From CAVWDI01 sp963753725 (GTDB lineage: Bacteria; Chloroflexota; Anaerolineae; Anaerolineales; UBA4823), in contig CAVWDI010000029.1 of NCBI GenBank assembly GCA_963753725.1, positions 310,001-374,000 of the forward strand: a DNA stretch of 64,000 bases. The letters run 5' to 3'. Numbering within the stretch: position 1 is the stretch's first letter; each line of letters opens with the position of its first letter. A model generated the notes under the pieces. That model made no database searches. It saw only the letters and a program-made list of their open reading frames with translations, and was not told the DNA's origin. A program made the translations under genes and the position numbers. Positions 25,368 to 35,323 of this stretch are shown here, piece after piece.

Positions 25368-27149
25368 ATGGAATCACTCAAACGAATTACACCTTACCTG
25401 AAACCTTATTGGAAAGAAATCACCTATTCAATGATTTCTCTCAGCCTGGTAGTACTGACCTGGCTGCTGATACCAATGCAGATTCAGCGTGTGATAGACG
25501 ATGGGATAGCCCTTGGTGACACGCAGGTTGTGATCACTTCAACGGTCATCATGATCGTTTTAACCCTGCTGAGCATGCTGATGGCGATTATCAATACCAT
25601 ATATTCAGTACGCATCGCGGAAAACTTTGCCGCTGACGTGCGCAGTTCCGCTTTCCGCAAAATTCAAACTTTTTCGTTCTCCAACCTGGATCATCTGCAG
25701 ACCGGTCAGCTGCTCGTGCGTTTAACCAGTGACATCAACATCATTAAAATGGCGCTGCTGATGACCCTGCGCATGTTGCTGCGCGCTCCTTTAATGTTGG
25801 TCGGAGCGCTGATTATGTTGATCATCACAAGTCCTAAGCTGGCGCTGTTGCTGGCTGTCCTGCTGCCGGTTACGGTTGGATTGATCATCATCTACAGCAA
25901 GCGCACCGAACCGATGTACAAAGCTGTTCAAAGTAAATTGGACCGTGCAAACACAATTCTTCAAGAAAATATTGCCGGCGTGCGGGTTGTGCGCGCCTTC
26001 GTGCGTGAGGATCATGAGAAAGCACGCTTCGGCGGGGCTAATCAGGAGTTGATGGAACGCAGCATCGACGTCAACCAGCTGGTGGCGCTTCTCCTGCCCA
26101 CCATGATGGTCGTTATCAACCTTGGTATGGCCGCCATTATCTATTTTGGCGGTTTGATGTCAATCGGTGGGGGAATATCAACCGGAGAAATTGTGGCCTT
26201 CACCAATTACCTGATGATGACCATGTTCCCGGTAATCATGCTGGGGATGATCCTGCCCCAATTATATGCCTCTGCCGCCTCGGTCGACCGCATTATGGAA
26301 ATCATGGACACCAAAGCCACCGTTCAGAACACTCCGGATGCAAAAGATATCGACCCAACCCAATACAAAGGCAGGATTGCTTTTGAAAACGTATCGCTTA
26401 ATTATGATGGGACGGACGGCGAACATAAGCCCGTATTACAAAATATCAGTTTTACCGCCGAACCGGGCGAGACAGTTGCCATACTGGGAGCGACCGGTTC
26501 TGGAAAATCCAGTCTGGTTAATTTGATCCCCCGATTTTATGACGTCACCGATGGGCGCGTAACCATGGATGGAGTCGATATCATGGATTTGACCAAGGAA
26601 TCCCTCCGGGAGCAAATCGGTGTATCTCTGCAGGAGGCGGTCCTTTTCAGCGGCAGCATTCGAGACAATATCAAATACGGTCAGCCAGAAGCCCCGGATT
26701 GGCAGGTGACAGACATCGCTAAAGCTGCCCAGGCGCATGATTTTATTATGGATAAACCCGAAGGATATGACAGCCAGGTCGGTCAGCGTGGAAGCAATCT
26801 TTCTGGCGGGCAAAAACAACGCCTCGCAATCGCCCGCGCTTTGAATTCAGATCCCCAAATTTTAATCCTGGATGACAGCACAAGCGCGGTCGATGCTGAC
26901 ACGGAAGCGAAACTCCAGCATGCCCTGTCAGAACGCATGCGCGGCAAGACCACCGTCGTGGTCGCCCAACGCATCAGCACAGTATTGAACGCCGATAAAA
27001 TTATCGTGCTCGATAATGGGCGTATCGCCGCCATGGGCACTCACCAGGAACTGATGGAAAGCAGCCCCATCTACCAGGAAATCTATTTTTCACAGTTGGG
27101 AAACGGCAGCAGCTCAAATTCCAACGCCTGGCAGGTGCAGCATGCGTAG
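25368..27149 (+). CDS. ABC exporter half-transporter, degenerate ATP site
   Basis: A 593-residue half-transporter with six membrane helices (about residues 1-310) and an ATPase domain. Walker A is GATGSGKSS and the signature is LSGGQ. Walker B is LILDDSTS, with Asp where the catalytic Glu is expected, and the H-loop reads VVAQRIS, with Gln for His. These changes mark the non-catalytic nucleotide site of heterodimeric exporters such as LmrCD and TM287/288. The partner gene overlaps its stop codon. Likely function is efflux of drugs or lipophilic compounds under MarR control. Confidence 0.92.
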   Translation: MESLKRITPYLKPYWKEITYSMISLSLVVLTWLLIPMQIQRVIDDGIALGDTQVVITSTVIMIVLTLLSMLMAIINTIYSVRIAENFAADVRSSAFRKIQTFSFSNLDHLQTGQLLVRLTSDINIIKMALLMTLRMLLRAPLMLVGALIMLIITSPKLALLLAVLLPVTVGLIIIYSKRTEPMYKAVQSKLDRANTILQENIAGVRVVRAFVREDHEKARFGGANQELMERSIDVNQLVALLLPTMMVVINLGMAAIIYFGGLMSIGGGISTGEIVAFTNYLMMTMFPVIMLGMILPQLYASAASVDRIMEIMDTKATVQNTPDAKDIDPTQYKGRIAFENVSLNYDGTDGEHKPVLQNISFTAEPGETVAILGATGSGKSSLVNLIPRFYDVTDGRVTMDGVDIMDLTKESLREQIGVSLQEAVLFSGSIRDNIKYGQPEAPDWQVTDIAKAAQAHDFIMDKPEGYDSQVGQRGSNLSGGQKQRLAIARALNSDPQILILDDSTSAVDADTEAKLQHALSERMRGKTTVVVAQRISTVLNADKIIVLDNGRIAAMGTHQELMESSPIYQEIYFSQLGNGSSSNSNAWQVQHA

Positions 27150-28933
27150 AGGCCTTTCCATTTCCGATCGCGCTGCGGTCACTCAAAACCCAAGAGAATC
27201 CTTACGCCGGCTTTTCTCTTACCTGAAACCTTACAAGCTGCAGTTGGTCCTCGTAGCAATCCTTATAATTATCTTTACCGGCTTAAACGCCCTTGGTCCA
27301 TTACTGACCGGACTCGCCATCGATAATTTTATTTTGAAGAAGGATGTCCCGGGGCTGTCACGCATCGCCCTGGTAATGATTGGTGTATACGCCCTCGCCT
27401 GGCTGGCAGGAGCCGGCTACGCGCGCTTGATGGCAGTTATCGCCCAGAAAGCCATGCGCACCTTGCGGCAGGACCTGTTCGACCACATGCAAAATCTGTC
27501 ATTGAGTTATTACGACCGCCAATCTGCTGGTGACCTGATGAGCCGCTTAACCAATGACATGGAAAACATCAGCTTGCTGCTCTCACAAAACCTGGTGGCT
27601 TTTATCTCCAGTTTCACCGGCCTGGTTGCCGTCCTGGTAATGATGCTGCTGCTCAACATCTGGCTTACCCTGGCTGCCCTGATAGTCATCCCGCTAATGC
27701 TGGTGTTGACGGGTATATTGATGAAACAAATCGGCCCAGCATTCCGCCAGCTTCAAAAGACCTGGGATTCTAAACGGACAGATGGAAGAGACCCTAAGCG
27801 GCCAGAGAGTGATCATTGCCTTTGATCGCCATAAAGGCACCATTTCCGATTTTGACCAGGCCAATCAGGCTGCCCGTTCCGCAGGCATCAAGGCCAATAT
27901 ACTGGCAGGTTTGCTTGCGCCGCTGACCATGATCCTGAGCAATCTTAATGTAGCGATCGTTGTGGGCGTTGGCGCGCTTATGGCGATCAACGGCGTTGCC
28001 GGGGTTACAGTTGGTATGATCACCGCTTTTACAGACTACTCGCGCCGCTTTGGCCATCCCTTGATGCAGCTCGCCAACCTGTTCAACAGCATTGTGGCGG
28101 CTTTGGCTGGCGCTGAACGAATATTCGAGGTGATCGACACAAGACCCAAAATTGTCGATAAACCGGAGGCATTGGAATTACTGGATGTCAAAGGAAGCGT
28201 GGTTTTCGAACACGTGGATTTCAGCTACCAGGCAGGTGAGCCAGTGCTCAAAGACGTATCTCTGACGGCCCAACCCGGAAGCACAATTGCAATGGTAGGA
28301 CCGACCGGCGCTGGTAAAACCACCATCATCAACCTGTTATCGCGCTTCTATGATATTGACGACGGCCGTATCCTTATCGACGGAAACGAAATCCAGGACG
28401 TAGCCCAGGACAGCCTGCGCGGCCAGTTGGGGATTGTATTGCAGGACACTTTCCTTTTTGCGGACACGGTGATGGAGAACATCCGTTATGGACGCCTGGA
28501 CGCCTCCGACGAAGATGTATTCGCGGCCGCAAAATTAGCCAATGCGGATGGATTCATCCAGCGTCTGCCTGAGGGTTACCAGACACAATTGTCCGAACGG
28601 GGCAGCAACTTGAGCCAGGGCCAGCGCCAGCTGCTGGCCATAGCCAGGGCAATCCTGGCGGATCCAAGCATTCTGATTCTTGACGAAGCCACCAGCAGTG
28701 TGGACACGCGCACAGAGATGCAAATCCAAAGTGCGCTGCTCAAACTCATGGGTGGGCGCACCAGTTTTGTCATCGCCCACAGACTGAGCACCATCCGCCA
28801 GGCTGACCTGATTCTAGTGGTCGATGGTGGGCAAATCGTGGAACGGGGTACCCACAATGAACTGCTGGATGCGGCAGGCTTTTACCACAACCTCTACACC
28901 AGCCAGTTCAAAGGCCAGGTAGTGGTCATCTAA
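27142..28933 (+). CDS. ABC exporter half-transporter, catalytic partner (frameshifted)
   Basis: The partner of the preceding gene, overlapping it by eight bases. Frame one (27142-27825) encodes the six-helix membrane domain up to FRQLQK. Frame two carries LNGQMEETLSGQ onward through a canonical ATPase: GPTGAGKTT, signature LSQGQ, LILDEATSSVD and VIAHRLST. The break lies between 27754 and 27768 and is repaired by removing one base (or adding two), giving 596 residues. Conserved protein on both sides argues for a sequencing error or a very recent mutation. This chain should supply the hydrolytically active site. Confidence 0.85.
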
Positions 28934-29088
28934 GAGACTTTTAAGTTGTTGAATAGATAACAGTGCTTTTGTGGTTAAAATAAACCATTACAATGTTTGC
29001 TTTTCAACTATTTATCCCGCAAACCAAGAAGTAATTAAATTCATTTTAGAATTATTCGATAGTATATAAGCACACTTGAGGTTGAACG

Positions 29089-29634
29089 ATGAATCCCATT
29101 GTTATAGCAGTGAGTTGCAGTCCTCAACATACTTTTAGCAAACCAAATCAGCCGTTAAGAAAATTAATTGAAGGTAAAGGTGTAGAAGGAGACGTGCACG
29201 CAGGAAAAAAGGTCAAACACCGCTACCTTGTTAACATAGATTCTACGAAGCCAAATTTGCGCCAGGTACACCTAATTCAGGCTGAACTATTCGACGAACT
29301 GAATGCAAACGGATTTTCTGTAGGTCCTGGTCAGCTAGGTGAGAATATCACAACAGTTGGAGTTGATCTACTGGCTCTACCAACTGCAACCAAGTTGTTT
29401 ATTGGCCCAGAAGCGGTGGTTGAGTTGACTGCTTTGCGCAATCCATGTTTTCAGATCGATAATTTTCAAAAAGGTATGTTGAAAGCTGTTTTATACAGGG
29501 ATGAGGATGGTAATATTATCCGCAAAGCTGGAGTTATGGGTATTGTGCTGGCCGGCGGAGAAATTCGCCCCAACAATTCCATAACGATCATACTTCCTCC
29601 TGAACCGCACCAGCAACTAGAGTATATTTGGTAA
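29089..29634 (+). CDS. MOSC-domain protein
   Basis: A 181-residue protein with the MOSC (molybdenum cofactor sulfurase C-terminal) fold: GVEGDVHAG, RQVHLIQAELFDEL, GPGQLGENITT, and the conserved Cys in TALRNPCFQID. MOSC proteins bind sulfurated molybdenum cofactor or act in reductive detoxification (YiiM and mARC relatives). No Moco-synthesis or molybdoenzyme gene is nearby. It is monocistronic, with a long AT-rich leader. The upstream TTGAGG-type region was not convincing as a promoter. Confidence 0.85.
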   Translation: MNPIVIAVSCSPQHTFSKPNQPLRKLIEGKGVEGDVHAGKKVKHRYLVNIDSTKPNLRQVHLIQAELFDELNANGFSVGPGQLGENITTVGVDLLALPTATKLFIGPEAVVELTALRNPCFQIDNFQKGMLKAVLYRDEDGNIIRKAGVMGIVLAGGEIRPNNSITIILPPEPHQQLEYIW

Positions 29635-29697
29635 TCCTACAATATGGTATTCAACTTTTCTGAATAATAAATGTACGCATGAGCCACAAGCCAGGAA

Positions 29698-31023
29698 ATG
29701 GATAACGATCTGGGTCACAAAACTCACCAGCCCCCTTCCCGCAAATTCCGCGCCCTCAGCGCATTTGTCGCCGGATTCATACTAGGCGCTCTCGCCGGCG
29801 CCCTTATAAGCGCCAGCCTGAAAGCTAATTTTCCACTCTGGCAGGGAACCTTGGCAGGCGGAGTCTTGTTCGGCGCAGGCGAACTACTCACCGACCTGGC
29901 CCGGAAACCGGGTCACATGAAACCGCTCTCGTATAGAATCCTGGTCAGCGGGTTTTTCGGCGCAGCTTTCGCAGCCCTGCTTGATTTGATCTTCCCAGGG
30001 CTCAATATAATCGCGCTTGGGATCATTACAGGCGCCCTTGCTGGTATCTTCGGATTTCAAACCAACAAGCTACTGCTGGGCATTCTGACCGGGCTGGCTT
30101 CCGGACTGCTTGCCTGGTATTTCCTTCCATCCATCGAATCAGCTCTTCTGGGTGCATTTGTCGTCCTGGTCTACAGGGTCCTATCCGCGCTGCTTTTTCC
30201 CGGTCAAACCCAGATGCAGTTAATGGCCGAACGCGTCCCCTCCCAGGAAATCCGATATGTTGTCCCGTTCGAAGCCAGCAGTAAATACGTTGGGGCGGAT
30301 TATTTCAAAGACCTGGCGCGCACTAAGGAAGGGTATTTCAAACGTAATGCTCCCGGTATTGGCATCGTCGAAACGATGGACAATATGCGCGGTCCAGTAT
30401 TCAATCCCGGGGAAGTGCATCCGCTAATCCGTGAATTTTACGAACACACCAGCCGCTTTAAACTCAATATCCGCCCGGTATGGAAAAATGGCGTAAAACC
30501 GCTCTTCTGGTTGTTTAAACGTTTTATCGCACAACCCATCGGACAGGCCAACTTACCGTTCAATATGCATGAATCACAGCGGGGTGTGGTCAGTTATATC
30601 GATTCGATCGGTTTTTCGTGTGACGATATCATCGATCTGCGCGGCTGGGTGCGCGCCTTCGAAGCCAGCGGTGAGGCGATATATGTCGGCGTTTACACAA
30701 CATTCCAGCATCAGGGTGTTGGATATGTCAGCGTCGGGTTCCCACTGCCTGACGCCAACTTCAGCGCCACACTGCTTCCAAGCAATTTGAAAGATGGCAA
30801 TTTCCAATTAAGCACCCGGGACACATCTCTGCCGTTTCCCGGACATTACCTCACAACCAGCGAAAATGGGAAACTCACCGTCCTGAAACTCCCCAATTTC
30901 CACGAAGAAATAGAGGTGCATGTGAAGGACGGGGGCCTTCACACCGATCACCGCTTTTACCTGGCGGGCATGAATTTCCTCACCCTTTTCTACACGATGC
31001 AAAGGATAATTGAACCTGATTAA
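29698..31023 (+). CDS. Polytopic membrane protein with large soluble C-terminal domain, unknown
   Basis: A 441-residue protein I do not recognise. Residues about 18-165 hold five or six hydrophobic helices with Gly/Ala-rich packing (AGFILGALAGALISA, IITGALAGIFGF). Residues about 175-441 are soluble and contain no Cys-rich or nucleotide-binding motif. A PFNMHESQRGVVSYIDSIGF stretch, GWVRAFEASGEAIYVGVYTT and a late VKDGGLHTDHRFYLAGMNF are distinctive. No operon partner is evident. Full length by its clean ends. Confidence 0.7.
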   Translation: MDNDLGHKTHQPPSRKFRALSAFVAGFILGALAGALISASLKANFPLWQGTLAGGVLFGAGELLTDLARKPGHMKPLSYRILVSGFFGAAFAALLDLIFPGLNIIALGIITGALAGIFGFQTNKLLLGILTGLASGLLAWYFLPSIESALLGAFVVLVYRVLSALLFPGQTQMQLMAERVPSQEIRYVVPFEASSKYVGADYFKDLARTKEGYFKRNAPGIGIVETMDNMRGPVFNPGEVHPLIREFYEHTSRFKLNIRPVWKNGVKPLFWLFKRFIAQPIGQANLPFNMHESQRGVVSYIDSIGFSCDDIIDLRGWVRAFEASGEAIYVGVYTTFQHQGVGYVSVGFPLPDANFSATLLPSNLKDGNFQLSTRDTSLPFPGHYLTTSENGKLTVLKLPNFHEEIEVHVKDGGLHTDHRFYLAGMNFLTLFYTMQRIIEPD

Positions 31024-31081
31024 AGGTCTCGTCTAAGGTTATCTTTCTAGATTTACCTCAATTACTCCCCCAACTTCTAAA

Positions 31082-32195
31082 TTATGCTCTTCTGACGCAG
31101 TAAGGAAGGGGGACTGCCCCAACAGGGGCCATAGATTCCGCCTCCAGGCATTCCTGCGGATCGCAGCATGTGTGGCAAACGCGCTTTAAAGCCCGCACGG
31201 ACAGCAGTTCGATATCAGGCGTCATGTAATCGTCTTTTATTGGCTGCTCCCGCATTAGATCTGTGCTGAGATACTTTTTATTATCGTCGGAAAATACAGT
31301 AACCACGGCTGCCTCATCACCCAGGTTGTTGTGGACCATCAAGGCGCTGAAAAAAATTCGCTCCGGAAGAAATGCCAACCCCCAACCCCAACTCGGCTGC
31401 CAGCTTTTGAGCCATCAGGATTGAATCTCCATCATCCACGCCGATCACATCATCCAGATGATCCAGTTCCAGGATCGGCGGTATAAACTCATCAGAAACA
31501 CCCTGGATTTGATGGTTCCCGACCTTACATCCCGCGGTTAATGTAGGGGAGTTGGTCGGTTCCAACGGGCATAGTCTCACAGACGGATGCTGCTCCTTCA
31601 GGTACATCCCGGTCCCCATTATCGTACCGCCAGTGCCTACTCCGGCCATAAATGCGTCCGAGTATAAGTCGTGGAACCTTAACTGCCACCAGATCTCTGG
31701 ACCAGTGGTCAGGTAGTGAGCGTCCATATTATCCTGGTTCGAAAACTGCCTGGGAAGAAACGCGCCCTCTTTAGTCTCTGCATACTGTTCTACACGCTCG
31801 ATGCTGCCCACAAAGCACCCATCTTCTTTACTGACCAGGATAATTTTTGCCCCAAAACTTCTGATGAGGTTCTTACGCTCATCACTCATCCAAACCGGCA
31901 TAAAAATCGTCACCGGGTGTCCCAATGCGCGCCCGATCGCGGAAAATGCAATTCCCGTGTTGCCGCTGGTGACCTCGATAATCTCCGCCCCAGGATCAAG
32001 CAAAGACCTGGTATAACCCTATTCGATGATACGGAACGCCACGCGATCCTTGATGCTGCCGGTCATATTCAAGTGTTCAGCTTTAGCGTAAAGCTTGCGG
32101 TGTTGTCCCTGGTAAAGGAACTCAATGATCAAAAGAGGCGTGTTGCCAATCAAGCACTTCAACCCGCTGATCCTGTCCTGGATATCATTCGCCAA
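31082..32195 (-). pseudogene. Cysteine synthase/CBS-like PLP enzyme, disrupted by TAG and frameshift
   Basis: A fold-type II PLP enzyme resembling cysteine synthase. The start (TTG, 32195) reads IELAND-like residues, then CLIGNTPL, the PLP Lys in MTGSIKDRVAF, TSGNTGIAFS, GVGTGGTIMGTG and GISSGANFF. An in-frame TAG at 32019-32021 follows RIIE, and an A7 tract at 31350-31356 (one base too long) breaks the frame before ALMVHNNLGDEAAVV. Otherwise it would be 370 residues, ending in a Cys-rich tail (RVCHTCCDPQECLE). It would have made cysteine from O-acetylserine or a related donor. Two independent lesions favour a real pseudogene, though one may be a read error. Confidence 0.75.
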
Positions 32196-32277
32196 TTCAA
32201 TACTCCTATAACCGATATAAATATTCCCGAATTAAAATTTATTTGTCTGAAAGCGAACAGTATTGATTATCCCAGTT

Positions 32278-33612
32278 TCAATTTGACAATTGGGATATTA
32301 CAATCGAAGCGTTTTGACCACCAAAGCCAAAAGAATTAGAAAGCGCAATTTTCACAGGGGTTTGCCGGGCCTGGTTAGGTACGTAATCCAGATCGCAATC
32401 GGGATCAAAAGTTTCATAATTGATCGTAGGGTGTATCCAACCATTCTGGATACTCAACACACACACCACCGCTTCATAAGACCCAGCCGCGCCCAGCATA
32501 TGCCCGACCATGGATTTTGTTGCGCTGACCGGAACTTGATACGCATAATCTCCAAATACCAATTTGAGGGCTTTCGTTTCCACGGCATCACCAACCAGGG
32601 TGGAGGTGGCATGCGGGTTTACATAGTCAACATCCCGCGGGTTAATTCCCGCAGAAATGATTGCGCGGCTCATGGTAAGCGCCTGCGACTCTGGCGCTGG
32701 TTCTGTCTCATGCCTGGCATCGCTCCCTACGGCATAACCCAAAATCTCAGCATAAACCCGTGCGCCGCGGGCTTTTGCGTGCGCCAGGCTCTCCAACACG
32801 AGCATCGCCGAGCCTTCGCCCGGAATTAACCCATCCCTTTCCAGATCAAATGGTCGGCTGGCTTGCTCAGGCCCATGCGTACATTGAGAAAGAGCGCCAA
32901 TCCCAGAGAATCCAGCCAGCGCGACTTCGCTATTCAGGGATTTTGTCCCTCCCGCAATGACCATATCCACGTAGCCCAGCCGGATGGCATCCGCAGCAGT
33001 CGCCAGCGACTGTGTACCGGATGCGCAGGCAGTCACAATTGTCCCGTTATAACCCGCGGAGTTAAAATCACGCGCGATGGCGAAAGCGGCCATGTTCGGC
33101 CAAACTGAGTTGAACCGGATCGGTGAAATGCGCTTGTTATCGATCAGCTTTCTCATAGCGCGTTCGGTTTCAACAATGCTATTGCCCCCAGCAGTACCAA
33201 CTACCACACCTGATCTGCTGGGATCCATATCTGCAGGTTCAAGACCAGCATCCTCATACGCCATGCGGGCTGCCGCCACGGCATACTGGCTCGCTTCGGT
33301 CATGCGCCGGGCGCTTTTATGATCCATATAGTCTTTCGGATCGAAATCACTTACTTCAGACGAAAAATTACACGGGTACTGCTCCACATTGGGTATACTG
33401 GTCATGCGCCCGACACCGCTCTTACCGGCTAGAAGGGCTTCCCAATTCTGCTCCAACGTAACGCCCAGCGTGGACACCATTCCCATACCTGTAATAACCA
33501 CCCTGCTGTTATCCGGGAGCTTATCCGGTGGAACTAACGCCTTCCCACAGAACATACAAAAATAGGCTTCTCGAGGATTTGCCCCCTGACAATACCTACA
33601 GTCTTGATCCAT
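32278..33612 (-). CDS. fabF: Beta-ketoacyl-ACP synthase II with N-terminal zinc ribbon
   Basis: A 444-residue protein. Residues 37-444 form a KAS II thiolase-fold enzyme that elongates acyl-ACP with malonyl-ACP: the nucleophile Cys is in TACASGTQS, the two His are in VNPHATST and KSMVGHMLGAAG, and the C terminus has NSFGFGGQN. The first 30 residues add a Cys4 motif (C5-x2-C8, C19-x2-C22), which standard FabF lacks. A strong AGGAGG precedes the ATG that begins this extension, so the fusion is real. No other fab genes are adjacent, so it may serve a specialised lipid rather than bulk synthesis. Confidence 0.9.
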   Translation of the reverse strand: MDQDCRYCQGANPREAYFCMFCGKALVPPDKLPDNSRVVITGMGMVSTLGVTLEQNWEALLAGKSGVGRMTSIPNVEQYPCNFSSEVSDFDPKDYMDHKSARRMTEASQYAVAAARMAYEDAGLEPADMDPSRSGVVVGTAGGNSIVETERAMRKLIDNKRISPIRFNSVWPNMAAFAIARDFNSAGYNGTIVTACASGTQSLATAADAIRLGYVDMVIAGGTKSLNSEVALAGFSGIGALSQCTHGPEQASRPFDLERDGLIPGEGSAMLVLESLAHAKARGARVYAEILGYAVGSDARHETEPAPESQALTMSRAIISAGINPRDVDYVNPHATSTLVGDAVETKALKLVFGDYAYQVPVSATKSMVGHMLGAAGSYEAVVCVLSIQNGWIHPTINYETFDPDCDLDYVPNQARQTPVKIALSNSFGFGGQNASIVISQLSN

Positions 33613-33775
33613 CTAAACCTCCTGATCCGATCCAATATAAAAAATCAACAAACTGCCAAGTACCATATTATTCAATTTTGACGTTCCAATCTTTTTCCAT
33701 CAGGGCTGATTATACCCTCCAACAAACCCCATTTTAAGTATATTGACGACTTGGATGAAAACTTATTAAATACGC

Positions 33776-33831
33776 TTGACAGGCGTTAAAAGCCATGATA
33801 TTGTATAAGTATATAAGGGATTACTAATATA
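33776..33831 (+). promoter_or_regulatory. Promoter and inverted repeat before the second ArsR-type gene
   Basis: TTGACA (33776-33781), 17 bases, then TATTGT (33799-33804). Downstream, TATATAAG (33810-33817) and CTAATATA (33824-33831) form an imperfect inverted repeat over the start site. The same half-sites recur at 34147-34176 before the ABC genes. Confidence 0.6.
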
Positions 33832-33847
33832 GTTTTGTGTAAAACTT

Positions 33848-34126
33848 ATGGACGATATAGCAGAATTGGCAGAGATGTTTAAAACCCTATCTGACCCTAC
33901 CCGGCTGAAGTTGGTCATATTGCTGGCCGAAAATAAGGGGGCTTTGTGCGTCAACGCCCTGGCCCGAAATCTGGGTGTTACGCAGTCGGCTGTTTCGCAA
34001 CACCTTCGCATTCTGAGGCAAGCCGGACTTGTTAAGGGTGATCGACGCGGCTATCATGTGCATTACTCCCTCAACCAGGACATGATAGAACAATACAGGG
34101 TAAAAATTTCAGAGACACTTGTTTAG
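33848..34126 (+). CDS. ArsR/SmtB-family regulator
   Basis: A 92-residue winged-helix repressor: MFKTLSDPTRLKLVILLAE, recognition helix TQSAVSQHLRILRQAGLV, wing GDRRGYHVHYSLN. Only one Cys (ALCVNALA) and no clear metal-binding His/Asp set are seen, so it may not sense metal. It precedes the ABC-2-type exporter on the same strand by about 300 bases, and operator-like half-sites are shared between its own promoter and that gap. Confidence 0.88.
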   Translation: MDDIAELAEMFKTLSDPTRLKLVILLAENKGALCVNALARNLGVTQSAVSQHLRILRQAGLVKGDRRGYHVHYSLNQDMIEQYRVKISETLV

Positions 34127-34146
34127 GTTATTATTTTTTGTAAAAA

Positions 34147-34176
34147 TATATTAGTTTATTACCATATCCTAATATA
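34147..34176 (+). promoter_or_regulatory. Second copy of the ArsR-type inverted repeat
   Basis: TATATTAG (34147-34154) and CTAATATA (34169-34176) are perfect 8-base inverted arms 14 bases apart. The CTAATATA arm is identical to that in the regulator's own promoter. It lies about 250 bases before the ABC ATPase gene. The rest of the 34127-34422 gap shows no coding frame. Confidence 0.5.
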
Positions 34177-34422
34177 TAAAACGGTAATAAATATGCACTA
34201 CGAACACGAGGGCCATCAAAAACAAAAAACCATACACTTATAAAAGGTATCCCCTTTTTGAAGGAAACAACAGCCTGTCTGCAGCCATACACTGAATACT
34301 TGCAGCAGGGTGCATAACAGTGAACGAGTACATAGCTGCGCTAAATGGAGAAAATATTAATTACTCGCTCAAAGGGGATTAGCGTTTTCACTCTTCCCCG
34401 TATGAATTGAAGAGGAGGGAAT

Positions 34423-35319
34423 ATGTCTATAATTGAAACGACAAGGTTGACCAAACGCTACGGAAAGATCCGTGGTGTAGAGAATGTGAACTTGCGGGTA
34501 ACAAAGGGTGAGGTTTTTGGTTTTCTAGGTCCCAACGGCGCCGGCAAAACAACCACGATCCGCTTGCTCCTTGATCTGATCAATCCCACCAACGGCCAGG
34601 TTTGTCTCTTTGATCAACTGGTCGATCGCCAGAGTGTATTACTGCGTAATGAGGTGGGTTATTTACCCGGTGAACTGCGTCTCTACGAGAGAATGACCGG
34701 TCAACAAGTGCTCGACTACCTGGGTCATTTCCAGCGTAACAAGCCCCCCACGCGGCAAAAGGAATTACTGGATGCACTTACTCTTTCAACCTCTGACCTC
34801 AAACGATCGATACGATTTTACTCGCAAGGAATGAAGCGCAAGATCGGCATCGTTCAAGCAATGCAGCATGATCCCCGTTTGCTTATCCTCGACGAACCAT
34901 CGGAAGGTTTGGATCCGCTGATGCAGCAAAGTTTTTATCAACTATTGTCAGATTTTCGTGACCATGGAGGAACTGTTTTTATGTCTTCGCACATTCTTCC
35001 CGAGGTGGAGCAGGTGTGCGATCGTGTTGGCCTCATCCGTGACGGCGAGATGGTGGCGGTCGAAAATGTGGAGGAGCTGCGCCATAAACACGTTCGTTGT
35101 CTGAGGCTTATCACAGCAGCACCGCTTGACATTCGTTCGGTGCTTGAAGAAGGGATCACCCTCCACAACCAAGAGGGCACTGAGACTACCCTATTTGCCA
35201 CCGGAGCCATAGATTTGAAAGCACTGCTTTTCAAACTCACGCAGCTTGACCTAGTTGATCTGACTTTCGAGCACGCCAAACTGGAAGACTTTTTCCTTCA
35301 GTACTATAACAGGAAGTAA
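34423..35319 (+). CDS. ABC transporter ATP-binding protein
   Basis: A 298-residue ATPase of the DrrA/CcmA-like exporter class: Walker A GPNGAGKTT, signature region YSQGMKRKIGI, Walker B LLILDEPSEGLDPL, and H-loop MSSHILPEV. A C-terminal extension of about 80 residues is typical of ABC-2 exporters. A GAGGAGGG ribosome site precedes the ATG. The permease follows after four bases, so the pair is one transporter, probably drug or lipid efflux controlled by the upstream ArsR-type gene. Confidence 0.92.
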   Translation: MSIIETTRLTKRYGKIRGVENVNLRVTKGEVFGFLGPNGAGKTTTIRLLLDLINPTNGQVCLFDQLVDRQSVLLRNEVGYLPGELRLYERMTGQQVLDYLGHFQRNKPPTRQKELLDALTLSTSDLKRSIRFYSQGMKRKIGIVQAMQHDPRLLILDEPSEGLDPLMQQSFYQLLSDFRDHGGTVFMSSHILPEVEQVCDRVGLIRDGEMVAVENVEELRHKHVRCLRLITAAPLDIRSVLEEGITLHNQEGTETTLFATGAIDLKALLFKLTQLDLVDLTFEHAKLEDFFLQYYNRK

Positions 35320-35323
35320 TATC

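Noticed and set aside
32290..32829. 179-codon plus-strand frame opposite fabF
   Set aside because: Antisense to conserved KAS II motifs, with amino-acid composition of a shadow frame.
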